The notes: generated by a model from the sequence alone, not told the origin. A stretch of DNA of 64,000 nt from Myxococcus xanthus (GCF_006402735.1 NZ_CP017174.1:124001-188000), one strand, 5' to 3'; positions 47,063 through 56,788 are shown, counted from the first letter of the stretch. Numbers and translations are program-made.

Positions 47063-50000
47063 CTAGCCCGTCTTCAGCACGGACACCGGCGCGGGCGGTT
47101 CGCTCGTGGAAGCGTCCAGCGCTTGCACCCGCGCGCCCTCGGCGGCGAAGGCGTCTCGCAGCCAGGGATGGCAGGTGAAGGCGATGACCTGCTGGTGCTC
47201 GGAGAGCTTCGCCAGCAGGTGGATGGCGCCTCGCGCCCGCTCCGGGTCGAAGTTCACCAGCACGTCGTCGACGATGAGCGGCAGCGCCCCGCGCGTCTCG
47301 CCGAAGTCGCGCACCACCGCCAGCCGGAACGCGAGGTAGAGCTGCTCACGCGTCCCTCGGGAGAGCTGCGCCGCGCTCCAGTCTCGCTGGCCATCACCCA
47401 CGCGCAGCTCGCGCTCCTCTCCCGTGGGGATGAAGACGCGCTGGTAGCGGCCCTGGGTGAGCGCGGCGAAGTGCTCCGAGGCGAGCTGCACCACCCGCGG
47501 CTGCTGCTCCTCCTCGAAGCGGCGCCGGGCCCGGGCCAGCAGTGCCAGGGTCAGCCGGTCCGCCGCGTACTGCTTCGCCAGCTCGGCGGCCCGCGCGCGC
47601 AGGGACTCCTCGACGATGCGGAGCTTCGCCAGCGCGTCGTCGTTCTCCCACTGCTCCAACTGGTGGCTGAGCGCGCCGCGCTCCGTGAGCACCGCCTTCA
47701 GCCGGTCCTGGGCCTCCGCCTGTCTGTCGCGCAGGGACTCCAGTTCCACGCGCAGGCCCTGCTCGCCGCCAACGTCGATGAGCGCTTGCCGCGCGGGTGT
47801 CTCCGACAGGCCCGTGCGCGCCTCGATGCGGTGCGACAGCTCCCGCGTCCGGCCCGTCAGCTCCACGTAGCGGCGGGCCTGCGCGGCGCGGCGGCGGAAG
47901 GTCTCCTCGTCGGCGCTGCCACCTTCGGCCAGCAGCGTCGCCAACGCCGCTTCTTCGTCGTGGCACAGCCCGTCCAGTCGCGCCTTCTCCGCGCGCAGTT
48001 CGTGCCGCCGCTCTTCCAGCGTCCTGCGCTCCATGCTCTGCGCGCGCTCCGCTTCCAGCGCCGCCGCCACCCGCGACGCCAGGGGTTCCATGACACCGGC
48101 GTCCAACTCGCGGGCCTCCGTCGCGCCTGGGATGAGCTCCGCCACCACGGCCTCCGCCCACAGCCGTGACGTCACCAGGGCGCAGACCTGCGCGTCCACA
48201 GTGAGCGCGGCTTCCTCCGCGCCCACGTCCAGGAGCCGCTGGCGGAGCGCCGCAGCGTCGCGCCACAGCGTCAGCGCCGCGGACGCGGCCAGGGTGGGAG
48301 GGAAGCACCGATCGGACAGCAGGGCCGTCAGCTCCGCGCCCAACTGTTCCTGCCGCGACTCCGCCTCTCCCACCGCATCGCTCGCGCGGTGCTCCTCGCG
48401 TCGCGCGGCGGTGTGCTCTGCGTGCAGTGTCTCCCGCTCCCGCTGGAGTTGCTCGAGCCGTCCCGCCCGCTCCAGCGCATCCGCCAGCACGGCTTCCCGC
48501 GCCGCCATGTCCGCCGCCGTCGCCACCAGGTTGAGTCCGGCCTCGGCCGCAGCGGCCAGCAACTCGCGGTGCAGCAGTTCCTCCCGCGCGGACAGGCTCA
48601 TCAAGGCCGCTCGGAGCCGCTCCTCTTCCTGTTGCCGCCAGCGCTGGCGCGCGCGTTGAGCCTCCACGTCCGCGTCGCGCGCCGTCTCCACGCGGCGCCG
48701 GGCCAGCTCCAGCACGCCCGTCAGAAGCAGTCCGCCCACGAGGCACAGCGCGCCCACCACGTTGCCCGCCAGCAGCCACGCCGTCACCGCGAGTGCCACC
48801 ACCATCGCCGCGACCGCCGGCACCCACCACGTGGGCAGCACCGCCGCCGTCGCCTGCGGCTCGCCCTGGGTGCGGACGCTCTCGAATTGCCGGTGCATTT
48901 CGGCCCGCTGCTCCGACAGGCGCTCCATCTCCGCGCGCACGGTGCGCAGCCGTCCCAGCCCCGCCTGTTGCTGGCGAACTCGCGACGCCCGCTCCTCCGG
49001 CAGCGTCGACAGCTCCGCGTCCACCCGCGCCAGCGCGCCATCCAGCCGCTCACGCTCCGAGACGGCGCGGGCCCATGCGCCCTCCGCCTCGCGATGCGCG
49101 ACCTCGGCCGCTCCCAGCCGGAGCGCCAGCTCCTCCAGCGTCACGCGGACGCTCACGCTCAAGTCCAGCGCCAGCAGGCCGGGGCCATCCACGGGCAGGC
49201 CCAGCTCGCGCAAGGCCAGCTCCACCTGCCGCTGCTTCTCCGCCAGGGCGGCCCGGCGGGAGGGCAGGGCGCGCAGCAGCGCGGCGCCTTCGGTGTACGC
49301 CGCCAGGGCCTGGCTCAGCGCCTCCTCGCGCCCCCGGACCCCGGACGGCGCGGACAGCCGCACCAGTCCGGCTTCCACTGTGGCCAGTCGCTCCGCCAGC
49401 CGGGCGCCTTCCGCGCGATAGCTCCTGCGCCGGTGCAGGCCGTCCTCGAGCCGCGACTCACCCGCCTCGGGGAAGGTCTCCAGCGCGGGCAGCGTCGCCA
49501 GCTCGGCCCGGGCCTGCGCCAGCGCCGCCACGTCTCCGAGCGCCGCTTCCAGTCGCGTCAGCCGCTCCAGTCCGGTCCCCGTCTCCAGCAGCTCCGCTTC
49601 GAGCGTCCGTTGCTCCTCCACCAGCGCGCCCAGCCGCTCCTTCTCCGCGAAGTAGCGCGCGGGCCGGTCTCCCTCCTGTCGCAGCCGGACCTGGACGTCC
49701 TCCAGGGCCTTCAGCGTCTCGTTCAGCGAAGGCTTCACGCCGTTGGGCTTGTAGATGCCCTCGGTGCTCTTTCGGAGCTGGTCCATGACCTCCGGCAACC
49801 GGCGCGCACCGCGCATGCTGGCGGCCACCAGTGCCTCGGAGGCACCTCGCTGCTCGGTGAGCCGCTCGAAGCCGGCCAGTTCATCCAGGCGGAAGGCGAA
49901 CACGTCGAAGAACAGCTCGCGCGACACGTGGGCAAGCGCGCTCTCCAGCGACTCCTTCGAGAGCTCCTTCCCCTCCGCGTCGCGCACCGACAGCTCGCCC

Positions 50001-50287
50001 TCCGACGAGCGCCGGCTCGCGATGCGCCGCACCAGCAGCGGTCCCGCGTGGGTGGTCAGCGTCAGCTCGCCGCCGAACGCGCCGCCGTGGGCCGGCTCGT
50101 AGCGCTCCGGCTGGCCGCGCTTCTCGAAGCCGAACAACATGCTGCGCAGGAAGGCAAGCAGCGTGCTCTTCCCCGCCTCGTTGGGTCCGTACATCAGGTG
50201 CAGTCCCGGCCCCAGGTCGTGCGCGAGGCCAGAGAAGCGGCCGAAGCCGAGCACGCGCAGCGCGTCGATGCGCAGCCCCGGCTTCAT
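47063..50287 (-). CDS. SbcC/YhaN-like ATPase with internal membrane segments
   Basis: 1074 residues. ABC-type Walker A GPNEAGKST (34-42) at the N terminus and, at the C terminus, LSRGTREQLYLAFRLAV (signature) and ALPLIVDDVLVNFDP (Walker B). Between them are long coiled coils interrupted by two membrane segments (about 480-530, TWWVPAVAAMVVALAVTAWL and ALCLVGGLLLTGVLEL). A membrane pair in the coiled-coil region is typical of YhaN rather than Rad50/SbcC. The start overlaps the stop of the nuclease gene by 4 bp (ATGA), so the two work as a DNA-end-processing complex, probably membrane-associated. Confidence 0.92.
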   Translation of the reverse strand: MKPGLRIDALRVLGFGRFSGLAHDLGPGLHLMYGPNEAGKSTLLAFLRSMLFGFEKRGQPERYEPAHGGAFGGELTLTTHAGPLLVRRIASRRSSEGELSVRDAEGKELSKESLESALAHVSRELFFDVFAFRLDELAGFERLTEQRGASEALVAASMRGARRLPEVMDQLRKSTEGIYKPNGVKPSLNETLKALEDVQVRLRQEGDRPARYFAEKERLGALVEEQRTLEAELLETGTGLERLTRLEAALGDVAALAQARAELATLPALETFPEAGESRLEDGLHRRRSYRAEGARLAERLATVEAGLVRLSAPSGVRGREEALSQALAAYTEGAALLRALPSRRAALAEKQRQVELALRELGLPVDGPGLLALDLSVSVRVTLEELALRLGAAEVAHREAEGAWARAVSERERLDGALARVDAELSTLPEERASRVRQQQAGLGRLRTVRAEMERLSEQRAEMHRQFESVRTQGEPQATAAVLPTWWVPAVAAMVVALAVTAWLLAGNVVGALCLVGGLLLTGVLELARRRVETARDADVEAQRARQRWRQQEEERLRAALMSLSAREELLHRELLAAAAEAGLNLVATAADMAAREAVLADALERAGRLEQLQRERETLHAEHTAARREEHRASDAVGEAESRQEQLGAELTALLSDRCFPPTLAASAALTLWRDAAALRQRLLDVGAEEAALTVDAQVCALVTSRLWAEAVVAELIPGATEARELDAGVMEPLASRVAAALEAERAQSMERRTLEERRHELRAEKARLDGLCHDEEAALATLLAEGGSADEETFRRRAAQARRYVELTGRTRELSHRIEARTGLSETPARQALIDVGGEQGLRVELESLRDRQAEAQDRLKAVLTERGALSHQLEQWENDDALAKLRIVEESLRARAAELAKQYAADRLTLALLARARRRFEEEQQPRVVQLASEHFAALTQGRYQRVFIPTGEERELRVGDGQRDWSAAQLSRGTREQLYLAFRLAVVRDFGETRGALPLIVDDVLVNFDPERARGAIHLLAKLSEHQQVIAFTCHPWLRDAFAAEGARVQALDASTSEPPAPVSVLKTG

Positions 50288-51537
50288 GACGTCTCCTCCT
50301 CATGCAGCGACTCCACGCCGTGCAGCCCCGCTTGCACCACCCACTCCGCGCGGGGCGCCTCCAGCGCGTCCACGCCCAGTCGCTTCAGTCGCTGGCCCAG
50401 CGCGCCCAGGGTCTCCTCTTCCCACAACCGCGCCAATGCCTCCGGGTCCTCCGCGAGGAAGCCCACCTCATCCAGCAGCGTGCGCGCGAAGCCGCCCGCC
50501 GCGCACACCGCCTCCAGGTCCACCTCTGGCCGGCTGCTGTCCCGCAGCGACTCCAGCAGCACCGGTGGGTGGCTCCTCGCGAGCTGTTCGCGCAGGTCCA
50601 CTTCCAGTTGTGCCAGCGCGCCAGGGCGGGCCAGCTCGCGGTGCAGCGGACCTCTTCCGGTGAGGGTGAGGCGCACCGCGTGGCCGTCCAACTCGGGCGC
50701 GCAGCGCGCCTCCACGCCTTCCATCGCCGTGGCCAGCAGTCCGTCCAGCGTGCTGACGCCGGTCAGCGGCACCTCCAGCTTGTGCCAGCGCACGCCGTCC
50801 ACCGGGATGAAGCGCCGCCGCATGCCGCCGTCCTCCACCTCCACCAACATGCATCCGCGCGGGCCGGTTTCGTTCGCGTGCCGGCCCTGCGGGTTGCCGG
50901 GGTACACCGCCACGCCGCCGCCGGGGAGCATGTGCTCGGCGCGCGTGTGGACGTGGCCCAGCGCCCAGTAGTCCAGCCCGCGCGAGCCCAGCCCCGCGGT
51001 GGTGCAGGGCGCGTAGTTCGCGTGGCCCTCCGCGCCGCCCAGGTTGGCGTGCAGCAGTCCCACGCTGAAGCCATCCCCGGTGCGGCGGAAGCGCGCGGAG
51101 AGGTCGTCGCGCACCTCCACGTCCGGATAGGAGATGCCCTGCACGCGGCACAGTCGCCGGCCCTCGCGCTTCACCTCCACTTCTTCCCAGTCCGGGCCGA
51201 ACACCTTCACCGACGGCGGCAGCCCCAGCGCGCCGGTGTCTCCGCTCAGCGGGTCATGGTTGCCGTGGACGATGAAGGTAGAGATGCCGGCCGCGTCCAG
51301 CCGGCCCAGCTCGCGTCGCAGCGCCAGCCGCGCGCGCACCGAGCGGTCCTTCACGTCGAAGAGGTCTCCGGCGAGGAGCAGGAAGGCCACCCGTTCTCGC
51401 AGGCAGACCTCCGTGATGCGCGCGAGCGCTCGGAACGTCGAATCCTGGAAGCGTCCCAGGAGCGGCCCCTGGGTCGCGACGCCTCGGAAAGGCGTGTCCA
51501 GGTGCAGGTCGGCGGCATGAACGAACTTGAAGGGCAT
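50284..51537 (-). CDS. SbcD/YhaO-like DNA repair exonuclease (metallophosphoesterase)
   Basis: 417 residues. All Mre11-type metal-binding motifs are present: HAADLHLDTPF, AGDLFD, VHGNHDP, LLHANLGG and ALGHVHTRA. The C-terminal part, about 270-417, is the extra domain typical of the YhaO branch. The Mre11-like exonuclease partner of the YhaN-like ATPase downstream. Start at ATG 51537; a GTG four codons earlier is possible. The stop overlaps the ATPase start by 4 bp. Confidence 0.93.
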   Translation of the reverse strand: MPFKFVHAADLHLDTPFRGVATQGPLLGRFQDSTFRALARITEVCLRERVAFLLLAGDLFDVKDRSVRARLALRRELGRLDAAGISTFIVHGNHDPLSGDTGALGLPPSVKVFGPDWEEVEVKREGRRLCRVQGISYPDVEVRDDLSARFRRTGDGFSVGLLHANLGGAEGHANYAPCTTAGLGSRGLDYWALGHVHTRAEHMLPGGGVAVYPGNPQGRHANETGPRGCMLVEVEDGGMRRRFIPVDGVRWHKLEVPLTGVSTLDGLLATAMEGVEARCAPELDGHAVRLTLTGRGPLHRELARPGALAQLEVDLREQLARSHPPVLLESLRDSSRPEVDLEAVCAAGGFARTLLDEVGFLAEDPEALARLWEEETLGALGQRLKRLGVDALEAPRAEWVVQAGLHGVESLHEEETS

Positions 51538-51706
51538 GGCGCGCCGCACAACGTACCCGATGCGGGCGGGTGACCCGACATTCCGGCCCGGACGCTCGGT
51601 CGCTGGCCGACAGCGACCCCGCCCTTTGTGCCTGGGTGGCGTCGACTCGCCGCCAGAACGGGTGTGACGGGTAGGACAGAGCCGAGCCAGGGCCCAGAAG
51701 CGGAGC

Positions 51707-51763
51707 GGGGCCCGGGAGCATCCCGGACCCCGTGGGTTGCTTGCTCGCGGCGGGTCGCGAGCA
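51707..51763 (-). terminator. Two adjacent GC-rich hairpins after the Gly-rich lipoprotein gene
   Basis: 51742-51763 has TGCTCGCG paired with CGCGAGCA; 51707-51731 has GGGGCCCGGGA paired with TCCCGGACCCC around a 3-base loop, with one mismatch. Neither has a U run. They separate the lipoprotein gene from the nuclease gene. Confidence 0.4.
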
Positions 51764-51769
51764 GGCGGG

Positions 51770-52105
51770 CTACTGCTGACCTTCGGGGCTGTGCGTCCCG
51801 GTGTCCTGGGTGTTGTGGTCGTTCATCATCCCGGAGCCACCGGTGCCGGCGTCCTCGTTCATCATCCCAGAGCCGCCCGTGCCGGCGTCGTAGCCCTGCA
51901 TCTCCTGGCCGGAGCCGCCGGTGCCGCCGGTGCCGCCGGTGCCGTCGCTGGGGCGCGGCTGCTTGCCCTGGCCGCTACCGCCGGTGCCCTCCATGCCCGG
52001 GGTGGTCGTCGTCCCTTGGTGGTCACGGTTTTGTTCCCTGCATCCTGTAACGGACATCGCCACCGCCACCGCACCGAGCACCATCCACCGATTGAAAGCC
52101 TGCAT
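51770..52105 (-). CDS. Small Gly-rich repeat lipoprotein
   Basis: 111 residues. Signal with lipobox VTGC (Cys about 21). The mature part is low complexity, with GTGGSG-type units, including DAGTGGSGMMN repeated twice and TGGTGGTGGSGQ. Such sequences are common in myxobacterial lipoproteins and probably flexible. The ATG at 52105 is chosen because GGGAGGAAACGC stands upstream. No function known. Confidence 0.85.
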   Translation of the reverse strand: MQAFNRWMVLGAVAVAMSVTGCREQNRDHQGTTTTPGMEGTGGSGQGKQPRPSDGTGGTGGTGGSGQEMQGYDAGTGGSGMMNEDAGTGGSGMMNDHNTQDTGTHSPEGQQ

Positions 52106-52249
52106 CGCGTTTCCTCCCTGAGTAGCGACTGGCCCAAGGCTGGAGGCGACCCTCGCGTGTTGCACCCCGCCCCGTCGACCGTTGCGCATGTCCGCCCATG
52201 CTCCGGCCGGGCGGCCAGGGGCCTGCTTCAATCAGGAGGTGTCGCGGCC

Positions 52250-53131
52250 TCAGTCCACCCGCCGGAGCACGAGCAGCCCGTACTCCAGACCGCCATCCAT
52301 CAACGCCTGCTGCAGGCGCAGGTGCTCGCGGCTGGATTCGCCGCGGCCGGCCTGAGCGAGCGCACGCAGGGGATGCTGGGAGGGGTGTGCCGAAGCGCGC
52401 TCATGCACCATCAATTCCAGTGTCAGCGACCAGAATCCCACCACGCGTGAGGACACGTCGTCGCGCACCTCCAGCTCCAACCCCGCGGCGTGCGCGGCGG
52501 ACAGGTACTCATCGAGCGAGCCGATGCGCGTGCGCCAATACCGGTCAAAGCCGGGGGCCAGCTCTGGACGGCAGAGGAAGCAGTCGGCGATGGCCAGCAC
52601 GCCGCCTGGCTTCAGCAGCGTCCGCGTGCGGCGGAACCACTCGGAGCGCGGCAGGTAGCAGGCGCTCTCCACCGCCACCACCGCGTCGAAGGCCGCGCGG
52701 CCCGGCACGGAGAGGGCGTCACAGAGGATGGGGCGCACGTGCGCGCTCACGCCCGCGGCCTCCGCGAAGCCGCGCACCAGCGCGACATGTGAGGGGACGT
52801 TCGTCACCGCCGTCACCTGCGCCTGGTGCTCGGTGGCCCAGTACAGCGCGCCGCCGCCCAGGCCACAGCCGATGTCCAGCACCTCTCCGCCATCCGGGAA
52901 GCGGCCCACGGCGCGCGCCAGCTCCACCAGCAGCGCTTCCTGCGCGAAATGGACGGTGTCGCGCAGCACCTCCGAGGGCGCGCCGGGCGGCGGCACCACG
53001 TCCACCAGTCCGGAGTGATAGTGCACGCGCGGGCCGGGCCCGTAGCGTTGGAGCAGCCGCTCCGTCTTCGCCTCGTAGTACGCGCTCACCTCGTCGCGTC
53101 TCCACTCGGGTTGCACGGCTTCGGCTCTCAT
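52250..53131 (-). CDS. Class I SAM-dependent methyltransferase, terpenoid C-methyltransferase-like
   Basis: 293 residues. SAM motif I VLDIGCGLGGGALYWA, motif region CDALSVPGRAAFDAVVAVES and the later RTLLKPGGVLAIAD. Overall it recalls GPP/sterol C-methyltransferases, with YYEAKTERLLQRYGPG near the N terminus and a His-containing VHYHSG. It ends an operon in which the preceding gene resembles isoprenoid synthases (4-bp overlap), so the substrate may be an isoprenoid; this is inference. Confidence 0.85.
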   Translation of the reverse strand: MRAEAVQPEWRRDEVSAYYEAKTERLLQRYGPGPRVHYHSGLVDVVPPPGAPSEVLRDTVHFAQEALLVELARAVGRFPDGGEVLDIGCGLGGGALYWATEHQAQVTAVTNVPSHVALVRGFAEAAGVSAHVRPILCDALSVPGRAAFDAVVAVESACYLPRSEWFRRTRTLLKPGGVLAIADCFLCRPELAPGFDRYWRTRIGSLDEYLSAAHAAGLELEVRDDVSSRVVGFWSLTLELMVHERASAHPSQHPLRALAQAGRGESSREHLRLQQALMDGGLEYGLLVLRRVD

Positions 53132-53865
53132 GACTCCCCCTCTGGCAGCATCGGTTCGATGCGGCGGAGCGCCGCGTCCAGGCAGCGCAGGTCATGGCGG
53201 CGCAGCGCCCGCGCGGCGGCGCGCGCCCAATCCACCACCGCGTGACGGTCCGCCTCGGGCATGCTGGTGAAGCGCACGTCCCGCGTGCGGATGTCCTCCG
53301 CCACGTGCGCGGCCACGCCCAGCACCCGGCCCGCCGCCGCCGCGCGCGGCTCCAGCACCGTGCCCGCCCACAACACGCGCAGGTACGCGGCCCACTGCTG
53401 GCCGGCGATGCCCTCCGCCACCTGGCGGAACAACGGCGCCGTCCATTCGCTGGCGCGCACCTCCAGCGCCTGCGGGCCGGCGGCCACCGCCAGGGTGCGG
53501 ACCGCCTCTTCCAACACCGGGCCCGGCAGCTGCGCCTGCGCGCCGCACAGCGTGGCGAAGGCCAGGTTCTGGAGGATGAACTGCACGCACGGCCCCACGC
53601 GGATGGGCGGGTCGTGGTACGTGCACTCGCCGTCGATGAGGTCGTCGGCGAGGTTGCCCGCGCTGAAGCTGAGGAAGAGTCCGGCGCCGCGCGCCAGCAG
53701 GGCCTCGCGAGGCAGGCCGGCCTCCGCGCCCGCCTCATAGAAGAGGGACAGGGGACCCGGCTGCGCCGCCTCCAATGCCGCGAGCACGTCCCGCTCCGAC
53801 ACCTCTGGCAAGCCCAGCCGGCGAAGCGCGCGCAGCGACTCCTGGTACAGGGCTCCGCCGCTCAT
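53128..53865 (-). CDS. Isoprenoid-synthase-like protein with divergent Asp-rich motifs
   Basis: 245 residues, all-helical. NLADDLIDGE resembles the first DDxxD motif and AEDIRTRD the second Asp-rich motif of polyprenyl diphosphate synthases, but both are altered and the protein is shorter than those enzymes (about 300). It could be a true prenyltransferase, a terpene cyclase-like protein or a non-catalytic relative. The start overlaps the kinase stop (ATGA) and its stop overlaps the methyltransferase start (ATGA). Confidence 0.65.
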   Translation of the reverse strand: MSGGALYQESLRALRRLGLPEVSERDVLAALEAAQPGPLSLFYEAGAEAGLPREALLARGAGLFLSFSAGNLADDLIDGECTYHDPPIRVGPCVQFILQNLAFATLCGAQAQLPGPVLEEAVRTLAVAAGPQALEVRASEWTAPLFRQVAEGIAGQQWAAYLRVLWAGTVLEPRAAAAGRVLGVAAHVAEDIRTRDVRFTSMPEADRHAVVDWARAAARALRRHDLRCLDAALRRIEPMLPEGES

Positions 53866-55220
53866 CGGTACTCCCTGGGAAGGACCATGCGGAGCACGGC
53901 GCCGCCCCCGGCCGCGTTCTGCCGGTGCAGCATGCCGCCGCTGGCGCGCAGCAGGCACTCGCTGGTGTAGAGGCCCAGGCCCGTCGCGTGGGGCTTGCTG
54001 GTGTACAGCGCCTCGGCGGGGCGGCCGAGCTGGCCGGGCGGGAAGCCGGGGCCGTCATCCGAGATGGTGACCTCCAGGCGCCCGCTGAGTGGCTCCACGC
54101 GCGCGTGGATGTGGACCCGCGCCGCGCCTTCCTCGCCGTTGCCCTCGCAGGCGTTGAGCACCAGGTTCTCCACCACGCGGCGCAGCGTGGGCGCGCCGCC
54201 GCGCATCAGGGCGAGCAGGGGCGGAGAGGGCGGCTCCACCTCCACCTGGATGTCCACGTCCGGGAAGCGCAGGCCCACGCTGGCCTGCACCGAGTCCAGC
54301 ACCGGCGCCAGCTCCACGGGCTCCGGTTCCATACCGGCATGGCGACGCCCCTTGTTGCGGGCGTCCATCATCATGTCCCGTATCTGCGTCAGGTTGTCGT
54401 TGAGCTGCCGGAGCAGGTCGTCGAACTCGGTGCGGCCGGGGCCCGGGCGGTGCGCGCCCACCACGGCGAGCATGTCCGCCGCGCTGCCCGCCGCCATGAG
54501 CGCGTTGTCGATGTCGTGGTGATAGCCCAGGATTTCCGACAGCGCCTGCGACAGGCGGCCCACGTCGCGCTCCTGCTGCTCCAGCAGTTGCGCGTGCACG
54601 GCGGCGCGCAGGCGCTCCGCGTCCGCGCGGGCCCGGTCATGCTGCACGGCGAAGGTCCCCAGGTAGAGCTGGGCGGTGAGCGCCGCGGGGCCGATGACGC
54701 CGAAGAGGGCCAGGTGTTCGTCGCTTCCGCGCAGGGGCAAGGCCAGCGCCAGGGCCAGCGCGGTGCCCAAGGCGAGGAAGGGCTGGCGCGGCGTCACCCG
54801 GTGCAGGCGGCCATGAAAGGCGGTGGTGAAGAGGAACAGCGAGGCCAGGACGGCGGCCCCTGGCGGCGCCGACAGCGCCATCAGCGCGGCCACGAAGAAG
54901 TGCATCGCCGCCACGCTGAAGATGAGCCACACCCAGCCCCAGGGCTCGATGCGGCGCCGCCGCCGGTGGACGAGCGAGAACAGGACGCCGCTGGTCAACA
55001 TGGGCGCGGCGCACAGCAGCGCGGTGCCGAAGTGGATGCCGAAGAAGCTCCGCGCGCCGGGGGCCCAGGCCGTCATGGCCAGCAGGCTCGGCACGAAGGC
55101 ACAGAGCGCGAGCCACGCGCCCAGGCCCGAGGCGGCCAGCACCTCCGCGGCATCCTGGGCGCGCGTCCACCGCCGGAGCGAGGACAGGAGGGCCTGTCGC
55201 CCGGCGGAGCGCGGACTCAT
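53862..55220 (-). CDS. Orphan sensor histidine kinase, multi-pass
   Basis: 452 residues. About six membrane segments occupy residues 25-200, with no obvious extracellular sensor domain. The dimerisation helix has ILGYHHDIDNALMA, with an HDxxN pattern like Spo0B/CitA-type kinases. The ATPase domain has ENLVLNACEGNGEEG (N box), DDGPGF (G1) and TSKPHATGLGLYTSE (G2). There is no response regulator nearby. It is translated together with its upstream gene and with an isoprenoid-synthase-like gene by ATGA overlaps, so it might sense a membrane or lipid signal. Confidence 0.9.
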   Translation of the reverse strand: MSPRSAGRQALLSSLRRWTRAQDAAEVLAASGLGAWLALCAFVPSLLAMTAWAPGARSFFGIHFGTALLCAAPMLTSGVLFSLVHRRRRRIEPWGWVWLIFSVAAMHFFVAALMALSAPPGAAVLASLFLFTTAFHGRLHRVTPRQPFLALGTALALALALPLRGSDEHLALFGVIGPAALTAQLYLGTFAVQHDRARADAERLRAAVHAQLLEQQERDVGRLSQALSEILGYHHDIDNALMAAGSAADMLAVVGAHRPGPGRTEFDDLLRQLNDNLTQIRDMMMDARNKGRRHAGMEPEPVELAPVLDSVQASVGLRFPDVDIQVEVEPPSPPLLALMRGGAPTLRRVVENLVLNACEGNGEEGAARVHIHARVEPLSGRLEVTISDDGPGFPPGQLGRPAEALYTSKPHATGLGLYTSECLLRASGGMLHRQNAAGGGAVLRMVLPREYR

Positions 55221-55639
55221 ACGGTGGCGGACAGGATGTCACCCGCCGTACCCAGGCTGGACGACTCCTCGGTGGCGCGTTCGGCCCGGAGGTTCAGTTC
55301 GTTGACGATGTCCGCGTTGCCGCGCTGGAGCAGCTGCACCGACACCTCGCCGCCCGCGAGCAGGTGGTGGAGGGCCTCCAGCACGGGCCGCAGTGCGGGG
55401 CTGAGCGTGCGCGCACCCAACGGACCCTCCATCGCGCCCAACTCATTGCAGCGCGCCAGGTAGGCCGTCAGCGCGCTGTCACGGGCGGTGTCGCCGCGCG
55501 AGCCGTCGTGCGCTGGCCTGGCCGCGCGGTTTCGAGGCCGCGGCGTCGCGGGCGCGCCCGTGCGGGCATCCCAGCGCGGTGGGCATTCTCGTCGCGTGCG
55601 AAGTGGATGGAACCGGATTTCTCGGACTCTTGGCGTCAT
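55217..55639 (-). CDS. Small soluble protein of unknown function, first gene of kinase operon
   Basis: 140 residues. The N-terminal 45 residues are basic and low complexity; the rest, from ALTAYLARCNELGAMEGPLG, is helical and ends in SSLGTAGDILSATV. No family recognised. GGGGGGAG lies about six bases before the ATG at 55639. Its stop overlaps the histidine kinase start (ATGA). It could be an accessory or regulator of the kinase; nothing in the sequence shows this. Confidence 0.6.
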   Translation of the reverse strand: MTPRVREIRFHPLRTRRECPPRWDARTGAPATPRPRNRAARPAHDGSRGDTARDSALTAYLARCNELGAMEGPLGARTLSPALRPVLEALHHLLAGGEVSVQLLQRGNADIVNELNLRAERATEESSSLGTAGDILSATV

Positions 55640-55812
55640 GCTGGCTCCCCCCCGGGGCCTGGCACAGTCGTTTCACCCCCGAGCAAAGCGAAGGCCCCCC
55701 CGCGCCGTCAAACTCCCGGCCAGGCGAGTGTTGTCCAGCGTGTTCTCTTCACCCTTCAGGGCAGGCGGGTGATACGGGATGGACAGCGGGCGCGGTGGAA
55801 GAGGTGTGCGGA

Positions 55813-56700
55813 ATGTCTCGAGTCTTGACGAAGCCGGGGCCAGTCACGGTGGCGGTCCTGATGTTGCTCGTCGCGATGGCCTCCATCCAGACGGGCGCTT
55901 CGCTGGCCAAGCAAGTCTTTCCCGTGCTGGGCGCGGCGGGGGCCACGGCGCTTCGCGTGTTCTTCGCGGCGCTCATCCTGGCGGCGGTGTTCCGGCCCTG
56001 GCGGCAGCGGCTCACCCGCAAGGACTTGCGGGCCGTGGCCATCTACGGCGCGGCGCTGGGCGGGATGAACCTGACCTTCTACCTGGCGCTGGAGCGCATC
56101 CCGCTGGGCATCGCCGTCGCCATCGAGTTCACCGGGCCGCTCGCCCTGGCCATCTTCTCCACGCGCCGGGCGCTCGACTTCGTGTGGGCGCTGCTGGCCG
56201 TGGCTGGCATCCTGCTGATTCTTCCGCTGTCGGAGACGTCGCGGGCGCTGGACTGGATGGGCGTCTTCTGGGCGCTGGTGGCCGCCACCTGCTGGGCGCT
56301 GTACATCCTCTTCGGTCAGCGGGCCGGAGGCGCCGTCCACGGCGGCACGGCGGCGTCGCTGGGCATGCTCACCGCGGCGCTGCTGGTCATGCCCTTCGGC
56401 GTGGCGCACGCGGGCATGAAGCTGCTGGACGTGTCGCTGCTGCCGCTCATCCTCTGCGTGGCCGTGCTGTCGAGCGCGCTGCCGTACTCGCTGGAGATGT
56501 ATGCCCTCAAGGCGCTCCCCACGCGTACGTTCGGCATCCTGATGAGCCTGGAGCCGGCGCTGGCCGCCGTGTCCGGGCTGCTGCTGCTGAAGGAGCAACT
56601 GTCGCTGGTGCAGTGGGCGGCCATCGGCTGCATCATCCTGGCGTCCGTGGGCAGCTCCGCGACATCGCGCAAGCCCGCTGAAGCCGCCGCCGCGAGCTGA
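55813..56700 (+). CDS. rhtA: EamA-family exporter, RhtA-type (threonine/homoserine efflux)
   Basis: 295 residues, exactly the length of RhtA. Ten hydrophobic segments in two EamA halves, with ASLAKQVFPVLGAAGATALRV and LALERIPLGIAVAIEFTGPLALA as characteristic stretches, and YALKALPTRTFGILMSLEPALAAVSG in the second half. Exports amino acids such as threonine or homoserine by family; the gene symbol rests on length and these stretches. GAGG stands upstream of the ATG. Transcribed away from the histidine-kinase operon. Confidence 0.9.
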   Translation: MSRVLTKPGPVTVAVLMLLVAMASIQTGASLAKQVFPVLGAAGATALRVFFAALILAAVFRPWRQRLTRKDLRAVAIYGAALGGMNLTFYLALERIPLGIAVAIEFTGPLALAIFSTRRALDFVWALLAVAGILLILPLSETSRALDWMGVFWALVAATCWALYILFGQRAGGAVHGGTAASLGMLTAALLVMPFGVAHAGMKLLDVSLLPLILCVAVLSSALPYSLEMYALKALPTRTFGILMSLEPALAAVSGLLLLKEQLSLVQWAAIGCIILASVGSSATSRKPAEAAAAS

Positions 56701-56788
56701 CCGGAAGGGTTCGTCGACACCGTTCTCCGGAGCTGGGCCTGTCTTCGGGCTCGCAATGGGGCCCGGCGCCGGGCTAGAGGACGGCCTC

